Source: Acestrorhynchus altus (Eukaryota; Chordata; Actinopteri; Characiformes; Acestrorhynchidae). From it: 64,000 bases of DNA. The stretch lies in contig CM067515.1 of the NCBI GenBank assembly GCA_034509495.1, positions 11,090,970 to 11,154,969 on the forward strand, written 5' to 3'. The notes beneath the pieces are model-generated. The model ran no database searches. It worked only from the letters and a program-made list of their open reading frames with translations, and was not told where the DNA came from. The translations under genes were made by a program, and so were the position numbers. Below, one piece after another: positions 13,111 to 40,159 of this stretch. Within the stretch, counting starts at the first letter, position 1. Each line of letters starts with the position of its first letter.

Positions 13111-13778
13111 GTTAAGGAGGGATGTTGGAAATTGGTGTTGGCATAATAGTGTACTTCAGATATTAGTGAGTGAGCTAAGTGAATGATGGACTAAATGGAA
13201 CATGACGGAATCAATGTTGAGCTGATGCTGCTGCATCACCTACTCCTGTAAGTGTGGAAAATGAGAAAAGGCCTTCAGGACTCATCCAAATTGGCATGAA
13301 ATTATCTCCCTCCCCACTGCTCGAGATAGCAGCTGCTTCGCTTTGCTTTTTTTCCACGACTCGCTTCCTTTCCTCAGGCTTCTTCATAAAACAGTGTTGC
13401 TTTGCAGTTTCAGTGCATTTGCAAAGTGAGTTGAAGAAAGTTCATTTTTAAAGGCATGAGTAACCCTTGTCCCTATTTATCACTTTACAATTCCATTCCT
13501 GAGTGGACACACACTGCAGAGTTTTGATTGACAAAAATATTAAGTGTACAAAAGACACTCAGGGATGATGAGGTAGCATGTCCACATCAAATCTGTAAGG
13601 TTGATCATTGTTTCTTCATTAATCATTATTAATAGTCTTTTTTTACTTGTTAGGTTTAACCCTCATCATAGATAGCATTGCATAATCCAATGTTGACTAC
13701 ATGATATATCAGTATATTGTACAATCAAAATACTGTTCGTGTTAATATCTGTAAGCCTGTGATAATTCTACAAAAAAT

Positions 13779-13851
13779 GGAAGAAGAAGAAGAAGAAGAA
13801 GAAGAAAGAAGAAGAAGAAGAAGAAGAAGAAGAAAGAAGAAGAAGAAGAAA
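13779..13851. repeat. (GAA)n trinucleotide repeat
   Basis: About 24 GAA units with two single-base phase shifts, giving a Glu/Arg/Lys pseudo-peptide. Confidence 0.95.
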
Positions 13852-13930
13852 TGTCCCAAACGTATTGTATGGAGCACCATCATTCCACTGCTCCAGAGCT
13901 CAATGCTAGGGGTCAGTTACCCACATCAAA
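13848..13930 (+). mobile_element. Fragment of the TGTCCAAATG DNA element family
   Basis: CCATCATTCCACTGCTCCAG and AGCTCAATGCTAGGGGTCAG match the complement of the 20757 element interior. Adjoins the (GAA)n run. Confidence 0.55.
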
Positions 13931-14299
13931 CTAACAAACTATCTGGTGTGTCCCCTTGTGCAGCAATAACTTCAACTAAATGTTTTCAGTAACTGTTGAT
14001 TCGTCCTGGACATTGGCTTGGGAGTAATTTTAGCCCATAAGGCCATGACAGCAGCAGCTCAGTCAGTCTGGATGTTTAAGGCATCTTTACACCTGCACTT
14101 TTTAGCTTGGTTAAATTGAACTTTGGTTCATTTTCACTGTTGCTGTGATTCATTTGGGCAGGTGTGAATACAGTAATCATGTTCAGATGTGGACAAAAAC
14201 AGCTGCACTGAGACCCTTGAGAGGAGAGGACATGGTCTCTGTCCATTCTCAAATGAACCCTGGAAAGATTTGCTTGTGTTAAAAAAGTGTGTGTCTGCA

Positions 14300-17200
14300 G
14301 GTGTAGTTTAACCTGGTATATTATCTACAGCTATGCTCAAATATGTCATTAATGATTTATTTTTGAGTTTAAATAAATTACTAATCAGACAGCATCAAAC
14401 AATTCAATATCATGAATACAATATTCTACTTTTTGATGCACTAGTACTGTGCACTGTGTTATATATTATCCAGCTGTGGATACAACAAAAATACCTAAAA
14501 TGCTGCACTAGATTATGCTATAAAAGGATCAACCAGTGAACATGAGTTGAAAATGAAAATACACTCAGGGTTTACATGGGAAAAAAACTGAGAAGCAATG
14601 TTGAAAAGTCATTCACTAATCAAACTTTTCCCCTAAATGAAATCCCAAAAAGACAAATGTAGATATCACCAAACCAGTACCGTATGCCTGATATGATCAT
14701 AGTTTATTTCTACACAGTAAAAGACACATAGTTGATGCATTTGTATCTTTCTTTACCTGTAAGCACAGAGAACCCCTACACATATACATGTATGTATATA
14801 TGCATATGGGTATATAATAAAGTGCAAATCAATCACAAAGTTCATGCGTAACATTAGGAACGTCAGGACAAAGAATCCATAGAATGCCTTGCAAAACAAA
14901 CTGACCTGCCTAGTTTGATTTTATCCTGTTAGCTACCGGGCAAAAGAAATGCCATGAAGAACAAAAGGGAAAGGAAAAAAATAGTATGACAGGTTTACCC
15001 AAATGAAAATATTCAATGAATACAACAAGAATGAAAGAGATATAAGTGATTTCAAGTTTTGAGAAAGTACCATTCAGTTTAACGGCTGACTAAGCCTAGT
15101 CTATCTGACCTCAGTGCCCTGGATTATAGAGGAATTAAATGACCCCAGTTTTTGAGTTGTTGAACCTGGTGAATCTCTGACAACAGATGGCAAATACAAA
15201 ATATGAGCTTGACTGTACTGCACCTTCTTTCTGCTCATAGATGATTTTCAGAATAAACATTTGCATATGACTTCACATTCAAACTAACCTGCAGAATAGT
15301 TTATCTTGAAATACTGAGCAGCATTCAGCATTTTGCTCTCAAATAACAAAACTAAATAGTGACATTTAGAATAGTTTGGTACTTGCTGTGTACTGGGATC
15401 AAATCTGAATGCACAATTGAGAAAACAGCGATGGAGCAGTTCATTTTCACAACAAAAAGTCTTTGATTTTCCACCATAATTTTAGTTAAGGGCACAATGA
15501 TATTCAAGTCCATACGACCAGAGGGCTATAATGAACTTTCAGGGCCTCAGGCAGCCTTCCACACCAATACAGACTTTTGATAAAATATACATTCTCTAAA
15601 GTTTACAAAATCCATTATAATTTCATTTTTTGTATCTGAATTAACATACAAGTAGTAGGCTACACTGAAATAGGCTTTGAACAGAAAAAAACAACAACAC
15701 AAGAACCCACAAGAAACAAACAAACAAAAGATCATACATGTAAGTGCACATTACCCCTTGATACATTAAGGGTTATGTGAGCATCCTCTAAGGAAATTAA
15801 ACACGAACATGATTGGAATAGGGATGGCCAGAACATAGCCCAAAGAGTTTTGTGTAACTCTGCACCAGTTTGCCATATTTCATCCCAAAGAACTAATGCT
15901 AAATGTTTTCTTGGAGATGGGTTGGCCATCCCTAGTGTGGAGATATCTCCATGAATGAGAGTGAAAGATGGCACCACCAGTATGAGAAAGGTGTTAGAAT
16001 TATGTATTAAACATTAAAGTTCTGACCTTGGGAGAACTTTCCTCCCCCCGATACAGCACTCTCAGGGTGAATACAACTGGGAAACCAACAAACAAAAACA
16101 AACAAAAAACAAATGGTACCATTTTTTCAGAAAGAATTGTTGAAGAAACAACACAGTGGGGTTAGAAATAGGTTTAGCAGCAACTGTTTGGTACAGCATG
16201 ATCCTTGGTGTTTGATAGACAGAGATCACCCTTTATCCCAAAGCAAAAACGTAAGTAGCAGAGACCTTGCTCCCAAAAACAATTATACTATGTCCCTGCC
16301 TACTCAAGTATACAACAGCTATAATGGTCTCTCTATTCCATTAGCTCAAAGTCGTGTTGAAACTTTGAGCTGAACCTGTGTAAGGTTCTAAGATTTCTAA
16401 TTGTTTCAATGCCCTTTTATAGTGGTCCTAAGAGATGGAAAGTGCATATAAAGACAGGAACCTTATTGTGTCTCCAACCACATATACCATGAATTAACGA
16501 CTTCATTTACTACCTCAAAGGTAAGAAACAGGGAAAGACTTTGTGTCAAAGTGAAAAAATACTGGAGACTGAGGGAGTTAACATTGCCTTTCATATAGTG
16601 GGGGATTGGGGTGGGGATGTTTAAAAGATACTACTTTTCTCAAAAAATTAGCAACAGGCCCTGGCGTTCATTTGGGGCATCATGACATGGATTTTAGTTT
16701 GAAACCTTTAATAGGGATTATTGCATAGTTTGGTGAGTTTGTCTTAAATTTGCACATCATTTGGTTTAAGAAAAACAGTCATTCTGCCAGTGTTCATTTC
16801 ACTGATGAAAGTAATGATGAATACCTTGACATGATTTACAATAAATGTAAATGAAAGGAAAAGGGACAGAAATGATGTCATTCAGCAATGTCTAAAATAT
16901 GACAAAACTAAAATGCCATGGCTGTGTAACTGCATGTAAGGCTTACATATTTTTGTGTATTTGTCAGTTCTGTTTAGAAATTCTGGAAAAGCAAGCCTAG
17001 GAAATCTCCTAAAGCTGTAGTTTTTATGTGCATCCCACCACTGAACATTTGTTTGCATGAAATAGTCAGAACCAGGTGAGCCAGAGGAACTGTCAACCTC
17101 TTTCCTCACAAAAACATTAAAACCTGGCAGCATTTTGAGTACAAATATGTACTGCATCAGTTGCCATGCCCATATTAGGAACTCTTTTTCTCTGTGAAAT

Positions 17201-20200
17201 GACTTAAAAACCATTTGGTAATAAGAAATGTTTTAAACATGATACATATTTTGCCCTGTGTACATCCTTTCCTCTCTCTGTCCTCAAAACTTCAAAGTCT
17301 ATGCCCGACATGGATAAATATGTTTAAGCTTTAAGGCAACAGTGTCATTTCTTATGTGTCCAAATCATACGGTAAAATTAAAGCAAGGTTTTGAGGGCAC
17401 TACAACCTCCCACAATATTCATGGATGTTCTTGTGAACAGCATTACTCACCACATTAGTGGAAGGTGGACCAGAATACTTTGTTAACAGTAGGCTTAGGT
17501 TGCCAAGCAACATAATGGTCAAAGATTATTCCATGAACAGCACAATGCTTTACTGATTTAATTCAAAATTCAGGTTATGTGTGAACAGAGCTTTAAATGC
17601 TGCTCAGCCACTCATATTTATGTGAGGAATTGTCTGAATTTATTTATGTTTCTATGCCAACTTGGTAAATCAAATTCTTGTGCCCTACAAAATGCAAAAA
17701 TGAAGAGGGAGAATGGAGCCAAAGTCATTCATTAGTAAAAATCAAATAATGCTACATCCATGCTACAAGCAAGCTAACAGTCATGTGCATTGAAATCATG
17801 TTGCATGAAATGAAGTACTCAGATACCATCCATTGAGACTGTGGGTTACTGTAAGTCTCCTGCAGTATTCTTGTGAGGTTGCCAGTTTAATGTCAGTTCA
17901 CTGTTAGCTTGGGTGCCGTGACATTGTTTGTGGAAAATGTACATAAACATATCATTATGTATTCTTGTCAATTTTGGCAAACAGGGAGTAAAAACAACAG
18001 TATTCTCAAAAACGGCTCATTTTACAATAGATACAAACTACTTAGTCTCATAAGTTCCTTATATGAGCATAAGGCTGCCTTTTGTTCAGACAAAAATCAT
18101 TAAACATAGAATTTGGCTAGAAATCATGTGTATTCAATCTAGAGGCTATGATTACATGAAAACTGGACTGCAAAATTAACACTGCATTCTGCCCCTAGAT
18201 CAACCTCCTCTCTCCCTCTGATGTATATTTGAGCCTAATTCCAAACTACTTTCAGAATATATAACCACAATGGTAGAAGTTTCTTTTAACGGTAGGCTGA
18301 ACTTTTTAAAAGGAACATTGGATATATCAGTACATTACAGTAGTTTAGTCAGTGGTGGAACACTATTTTTGTGCAATGAAATTTTATTGAACAATAACAG
18401 CCATAGTGATTTTGTGGCAGTTTTATTGGATTTGGCCCTTGGCCTAAAGTTGTCTTCAGCCAAGTACTAGCTTTACATCACACTGTCCCCATAGTCTTTA
18501 TTTTATCTGCACTCCCCCATGAAGCACGTACAAAAAAGAGATATCTAGTCTTCCACCATGGGTGACCACTCTGAGAGAAATAGGCCTTTCATAAACATTG
18601 TATATTGCATAGTGTCAAGAATGGCTCCAGAAAACACTTTGCAGTGGCTGTTCCAGTTGAACTGTATATATTAAGTGTAGGTGTAGCATAGAATGGCTGA
18701 ATTGCATCACCCACCCATTACTTACAAACAAACGAATTTGAAATACTGGACATCAATTTCTCCTAACACAGGCAGAATTTTTAAAGCTGATAATATATTC
18801 AAAACAACAGTCTATTGTTGACCCTGCAAATAGTAAGTGGCAATGCTCTCAACACTTTTTCTTCTTTTAATCTTTATAGTGGTCCCATACAACACTTGCA
18901 GAGAAGGTGACCAACGTGTTCCCCCATGACCAGCACAGAGTCATTACATGGGTCTTATAACTCAAGAGAGATTAGGGTGAAAGGTCCCAGAAATCTAAGC
19001 TACCCCCAAAAAAGGGCACTGTACTTATAAAAAGAAAGCAAAGAACATGTATATCTGTAAACTACCTCTAGCTGAATCGATCTAAATATCCACAGTAATG
19101 TAATAAAATAAACACTTAAATAATATAGTAGGAAAATAAATATGAATAACTCAAAAGGCTTCTTTTTCTTAAATAGACATCTTGTTTTGCTTTGCAGCAC
19201 TGTTTAAACAGTGCGCTTGAACCCACCTCTGTATGTCATATTCACCAGGGAGCAAGTTGTTCATCTGTCCAATAAGTTGTCCAAAATGTGACGTGACACT
19301 AACATTGCACTCAAGGGTTAGTGATTAGAGAAACTTCCTGAACGAGTTTTCTGCCGCTTTGTCGTGAGAATTGCAGAGAAAGAGAATATTTCAGAGTTAA
19401 GAAAAGTTCCAATAAAATTCCTTTAAACCACTTACATCTTGGAATTAAAACAAAGTTTTCTTTCTTAGAAAAATAAGATGTTTTAAAGTTACTAAATGGT
19501 CCCTCCCCTCACATCTCTAATCAACTGTGTAGTTATGTATGGCTCACTGACACCTAATTTTAATGAACTCAGGGTCTATGAGATATGGCATCTGGAGTGA
19601 AATTCAGTTTTTGGTCTTTTTATGAATTCCTGCACAAAGATTTTTTTTTTTTTAAATATAACTCTCACCAAGTGGGTGAGCTTTCACAAAAAGGCTAGTG
19701 GCAATTTAAGATTAACAGCTAAAAATAGTAAAATATCTGTTAATAAATAAATAGTACACTCTCATATTTATAGCACATGCCAACTATTTCACATTAACAA
19801 TAGATCCAGTATATATACACACATTTTCTTTGTAATCTCATTAAGATATATTGATTATAAATGGTTATCTATATTCATGGTATTATTAATTTTTTCCTTT
19901 AAATACGTTCATGAAAATAACATCTTTTTTTTTTTTTATTTATGTAAGAAGTCTCTACACAATGGCCTGGATATTAGGGTAACCCTCATGGTTGACACTG
20001 ACCTTGTAAACGAGACTTTACCTGTGCATGGATCAGTCTTCAAAAATGAAAAAGGTTGGTTGATAAACTAACCGTAATTTTCCTTTGAAACGTAGTTATT
20101 TATGAGAATGTAAATCAAATGACATTTAACTGATAAAACATAATATTTTGACATTCAAGCTGTTTTTATATAGGTGCATGCCTTTTCCAGTTCCAAAGAA

Positions 20201-20315
20201 CAACTGTATTCCTGCATTTTGATGGAAATTGAAAGACTTAAGTTTTGTGTGTTTTTGTTTTGCAATAGGGTATGTTTGCACAATAGCTACGTTTGGACCA
20301 GAAAACAGGCTGCGG
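14300..20315. other. Downstream flank and possible 3' UTR of stc1
   Basis: AT-rich and without recognised exons. The stc1 3' UTR starts at 20315. Candidate polyadenylation hexamers on the minus strand (AATAAA) occur at about 19935-19940, inside a T run, and about 18383-18388; I cannot say which is used. Confidence 0.4.
15819..15934. mobile_element. Short element with 12-bp perfect inverted ends
   Basis: TAGGGATGGCCA at 15819-15830 and its exact complement TGGCCATCCCTA at 15923-15934 bound 116 bp of noncoding text. No matching flanking duplication is seen, so it may be a MITE or a chance pair. Confidence 0.4.
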
Positions 20316-35509
<15,194 letters not shown>

Positions 35510-35670
35510 GTCGTCGCTCTGTCCTGCGCTCCTCAGCAGCTCCTCCGACCGGCGTCTGTCGACTCTTCTCCTCGCGCTCGTCTCCGTGTCCCTCCTCCTC
35601 CGCGGCCCCCTCTCCGCTCCTCTTCGCCAGTTTCTGCTCGCGTGCATGACAGCAGCACGCGGCTCAGCGC

Positions 35671-35678
35671 TTTATATA
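35671..35678 (-). promoter_or_regulatory. TATA box of stc1
   Basis: The minus strand reads TATATAAA directly before a G+C-rich stretch, about 160 bp upstream of the stc1 ATG. By normal TATA spacing, transcription would start near 35640-35650, giving a 5' UTR of roughly 135 nt if exon 1 is the first exon. A CCAAT box lies further upstream, which supports this as the core promoter. Confidence 0.7.
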
Positions 35679-35708
35679 TCAGCCAAAGCAGCGAGATGTC
35701 GCGCTCAC

Positions 35709-35713
35709 CCAAT
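35709..35713 (+). promoter_or_regulatory. CCAAT box upstream of the stc1 TATA box
   Basis: CCAAT on the plus strand (ATTGG in the direction of stc1), about 65-70 bp upstream of the predicted start site. This is the usual position for an NF-Y site, which works in either orientation. Binding is inferred. Confidence 0.45.
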
Positions 35714-35766
35714 CACAGCGCGCCGTGCTGCTCGCGCGCGCCTGCATTCAAAAAGGACAGGCCCGA

Positions 35767-38700
35767 ACTTCTGTCTCCTGTCTTCACTTCTGTCTTCATT
35801 TCTGTGTTCTGTCTTTACTTCTTTCTTCACTTCTGTCTCCAGTCTTTACTTCTGTCTCCTGTCTTCACTTCTGTCTCCTGTCTTCACATCTGTCTCCTGT
35901 CTTCACTTCAGTCTTTACTTCTGTCTCCTGTCTTCACTTCTGTCTCATGTCTTCATTTATGTCTCCTGTCTTCACTTCAGTTTTTACTTCTGTCTCCTGT
36001 CTTCAATTATGTCCCATGTCTTCACTTCAGTCTTCACTTCTGTCTCATGTCTTCATTTCTGTGTTTTGTCTTTACTTTTTTCTTCACTTCTGTCTCCTGT
36101 CTTCACTTCTGTCTCCTGTCTTCACTTCAGTTTTTACTTCTGTCTTCAATTATGTCCCCTGTCTTCACTTCAGTCTTCACTTCTGTCTCATGTCTTCATT
36201 TCTGTGTTTTGTCTTTACTTCTTTCTTCACTTCTGTCTCCTGTCTTCACTTCTGTCTCCTGTCTTCACTTCTGTCTTTACTTCTGTCTCCTGTCTTCAAT
36301 TCTGCCCCCTGTCTTCACTTCAGTATTCATTTCTGTCTCCTGTCTTTACTTCTGTCCCCTGTCTTCACTTCAGTCTTTACTTCTGTTTTCTTGTCTTTGC
36401 TTCTGTCTCCTGTCTTCACTTCATTCTTTACTTCTGTCTCCTGTCTCCACTTATGTATTTCCTCCTGTCTTCTGTCTTTACTTCGTTACTTCATTCTTCT
36501 GTCTTCACTTCTGTCTCCTGTCTTTACTTCTGTCTCCTGTCTTCACTTCTGTCTCCTGTCTTTACTTCTGTCTCCTATCTTCACTTCAGTCTTCTGCCTC
36601 CTGTTTTCACTTTTGTCTCCTGTCTTTACTTCTGTCTCCTGTCTTCACTTCTGTCTCCTGTTTTAACTTTTGTCTTCTGTCTCCTGTCTTGACCTCAGTC
36701 TTCTGTCTTCACTCCTGTCTCCTGTCTTCTGTCTTTATTTCTGTCTCCTGTCTTCATTTCAGTCTTCTGTCTCCTGTCTTTACTACTGTCTGTTGTCTTC
36801 ATTTCAGTCTTCAGTCTCTTGTCTTTACTTCAGTCTCCTGTCTTGACTTCAGTCTTCTGTCTTCAATCCTGTCTCCTGTCTTTATTTCTGTCTCCTTTCT
36901 TCATTTCAGTCTTCTGTCTCCTGTCTTTACTTCTGTCTCCCATCTTCACTTATGTCTCCTGTCTTTACTTCTGTCTCTTGTCTTTGCTTCTGGCTCCTGC
37001 CTTCACCTCTGTCTCCTGTCTTCACGTCAGTCTTCTGTCTCTTGTCTTCACTTCAGTGTTTACTTCTGTTTCCTGTCTTTGCTTCTGTTTCATGTCTTCA
37101 CTTCAGTCTTTACTTCTGTCTCCTGTCTTTACTTCAGTCTTCTGTCTTCACTTATGTCTTTCCTTCTGTCTCTGGTCTCCACTTCTGTCTTTACTTCAGT
37201 CTCCTGTCTTCACTTTTGCCTTTACTTCAGTCTTCTTTCTTCACTTCAGTCTCCTGTCTTTCCTTCTGTCTCTTGTCTTCATTTCTGTCTCCTGTCTTCA
37301 CTTCTGTCTCCTGTCTTCAGTTCTCTTTCCTGCTTTTACTTATGTTTTCTGTTTTTACTTATGTCTCTTGTCTTGACTTCTGTCTCTTGTCTTGACTTCT
37401 GTCTCCTGTTCTCACTTCTGTCTCCTGTTCTCACTTTTATGTTCTGTCTTTACTTCTGTCTCCTGTATTCACTTCTGTCTTCACATCTGTCTCCTGTCCT
37501 CACATCTGTCTCCTGTATTTACTTTTCCTCCTGTTCTTATTCTCTGTCTACTGTCTTTATTTCCGTCTCCTTTCTTCACGTCTGTCTATATTTCTGTCTC
37601 GTCTTCACGTCTGCCTCTTATCTTTACTTCTGTCTTTACTTCTGTCTCTTGCCTTCACTTCTGTCTCCTGTCTTTACTTCTGTCTGTACTTTTGTCTTTA
37701 CTTTTGTTTTCTGTCTTTTTTCTTTCTTTACTTCTGTCTTCTGTCTTTATTGCTGTCTTTACCTCTGTCTTTACTTCTGTGTTTTGTCTTTACTTCTGTT
37801 ATATCTGCCTTTATATCTGTTTTCTCTCTTTATTTCTGTTTTATTTTTTATTTTTATTTCTTCATTTCTTGCTTTCCATTTTTATTTCTTCATTTCATTT
37901 TTTCTTTTTGTCTTTATTTCCTTCTGTCATTATTTCTCTTTATTTTGTCTTTATTTCAGTCTTTATTTTCTTCATACTGTCTTTATTTCCTTCTGTTCTA
38001 CTTTTATATCTGTCTTTCTGTGTCTCTACTTTATTTTTATATTTATTTCTGCCTTTCTGTTTGTCTTTACTTGTGTCTTTGCTTTTTTCTTAATGTTATT
38101 ACTTCTGTATTTGTTTCTGCATTTCTCTCTTTCTTTACTTCTGTCTTTCTCTATATATATATTTTTGTTTTTATTTCCTTTTTTCTTTTCTTCATTTCAT
38201 TCTTTCTGTCTGTCATTATTTCTGTCTACATTTTGGTTTTTGATTTCCTTCTTTCTGTTTTTATTTTCTTCTTTCTGTCATTATTTCTGTCTTTACTTGT
38301 CTTCATTTTTGTCTTTCCTACTTTCTATATTTACTTATTTCTATCTCTTTCTCTTTATTTTTGTCTTTTTTCCTTTTTCTGTCTAAGTTTACTTCTGTCT
38401 TCATTTCTTTTTTGCCTTTATTTATTCTTCCATCTGTTTTTAGTTCTATCTTTATTTATGTATTTATTTCCTTTTTTCTGTCTTTCCTTCTGCCTTTTTT
38501 CTGTCTTTTTTGTTTTTTATTTTTTCCTTCTTTCTCTGTCTTTGTTTTTCTCTGTCTTTGTTTTTCTTTCATTGTGTCTTTACTTCTTTCTTTATCTTTA
38601 TTTCTGTCTTTCTCTGTCTTTACATCTGTCTTTCTATCTTTCTTTTTTCTTTCTATCCATCTTTTTTCTGTCTCTGTTTGTCTTTACTTATTCTTTTACT

Positions 38701-39431
38701 TCCTTTTCCCTGTCTTTATTTCTGTATTTTTCTATCTTTATTTTTGTCTTTTATTCATTCTATTGTTCTTTATTTCTGTCATTCTCTCTAATTCTGTCTT
38801 TTTCTGTATTCTGTCTTAATTTCCTACTTTCTTCTTCCCTTCTTCCTTTCTGTCTGTCTTCTGTCTTTACTTCTGTCTTCCTTTCTTTATGTCTGTCTAT
38901 AGTCTATATTTGTCTTTATTTTGCCTTTCTTTATTTATTTCTGTCTTTCTCCTTGTCCTTCTTTCTGTTTTTTTTTTCTTTTTCATTATGTCTGTTTTTC
39001 TTTCTGTCTTTCTATGTCTGTCTTTAATTCTGTCTTTCTTTCTGTCTGTCTTCATTTCTGTCTTTATTGTTGTCTTTCTTTCTCTGTCTTTCTCTTTTTA
39101 CTTCTGTCTCTTTCTATCTTTCTTTTTGTCCTTTTTGTCTTTATTTCTATCTTTCCTTATGTCTTTATTTCTATCTTTCATTCTGTCTATTTCTGCCTGT
39201 TTCTGTCTTTATTTGTGTATTTCAACTTTCTGACTTTACTTCTGCCTGTCTTTGTTTTTTTCTGTCTTTCTATCTTTCTTTCTCTGTCTTTGTTTTTGCC
39301 AGTGTTTCTTTATTTCTGTCTTTACTTCTGTCTGTTTTTCTTATGTTCAGTCATTCTGGCTTTTTGTCTTCTTTTTTGTCTTTACTATTTTATCTGTCTT
39401 ACTTCCATTTTATTTTTCTTTCTTTCTTTTC

Positions 39432-39506
<75 letters not shown>

Positions 39507-39620
39507 TATTGTTTGTAACTTTTTTTTTCTTTCTGTCTTACTTATTTCAGTCATTCATTCTTTCTGTTTGTCTTTCTTTTTCAGTTTTTCTTTCTTTCCT
39601 TTCTTTCTTGTCTGCTGTGC
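35767..39620 (+). repeat. Long pyrimidine-rich tandem repeat, 19-bp minisatellite grading into simple sequence
   Basis: Almost 4 kb in which the plus strand is nearly all C and T with sparse G and A. In 35767 to about 37700 the unit is the 19-mer CACTTCTGTCTCCTGTCTT with variants. After about 37700 it loosens into TTTCTGTCTTTA-like text, and it becomes a pure (CTTT)n run at 39417-39507. The tract lacks stop codons on the plus strand in several frames, so open frames up to 976 codons appear; they encode only low-complexity Ser/Leu/Phe/Cys repeats. On the stc1 sense strand it is a polypurine tract ending about 90 bp upstream of the TATA box. Confidence 0.95.
39417..39507 (+). repeat. (CTTT)n microsatellite
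   Basis: About 22 near-perfect CTTT units at the distal end of the pyrimidine tract. Confidence 0.95.
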
Positions 39621-39965
39621 TACCCATGCCAATTAGGTTACCACACTCTACACAAAACCCCACCATGCAAAAGATGGTAAATATTGTTGCAACCTTAAAC
39701 TGTTGTTTTATACAAATGCTGTATTTGCAGTAGATATGGCTTGCAGCTTTCCGGATCCTTTGGACTGAATCGTCTCGATGTACCGCGACTAAGCACTGCA
39801 TTGTCTTTCTGAACTGATAACAAATGTAAGAGCACAGCCAGTTTAAACTGAAGTGCATAAATGCAGAACCAACTGCCCCAATCATGCTTCAGTATCAGCT
39901 CAGTGACTCAGTCTATTAGATATTTTAAAGGGCACGAATCTTGAGAAACAGAGTTGGATGTAGGA

Positions 39966-40144
39966 CAGGAGTAGGCAGCCCTGGGCCTGGAGTGCCAGCT
40001 TCCTGCACAGTGTGCTGATTGCCCTGCTCACAGACCTGCTAAACCTGGAAATTAACAGGTGAGTTGAATCAGGTGTGCTTGAGCAGGAAGAGCTCAAAGA
40101 TGTGCAGGAGTCTGGCACTCCAGGACCAGAATTGCCTACCCCTG
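39966..40144. mobile_element. hAT-like MITE, 179 bp, with perfect 8-bp target site duplication
   Basis: The ends 39966-39998 and 40112-40144 form an inverted repeat of 33 bp beginning CAGGRGTAGGCA, with few mismatches. Identical 8-bp flanks ATGTAGGA lie at 39958-39965 and 40145-40152. Eight-base duplications are the mark of hAT transposases. The element has no coding capacity, so it must have been moved by an autonomous relative. Confidence 0.85.
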
Positions 40145-40159
40145 ATGTAGGACCCTTCA

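Noticed and set aside
39414..39510. Regularly spaced repeats suggesting a CRISPR array
   Set aside because: Simple (CTTT)n without spacers in an animal genome.
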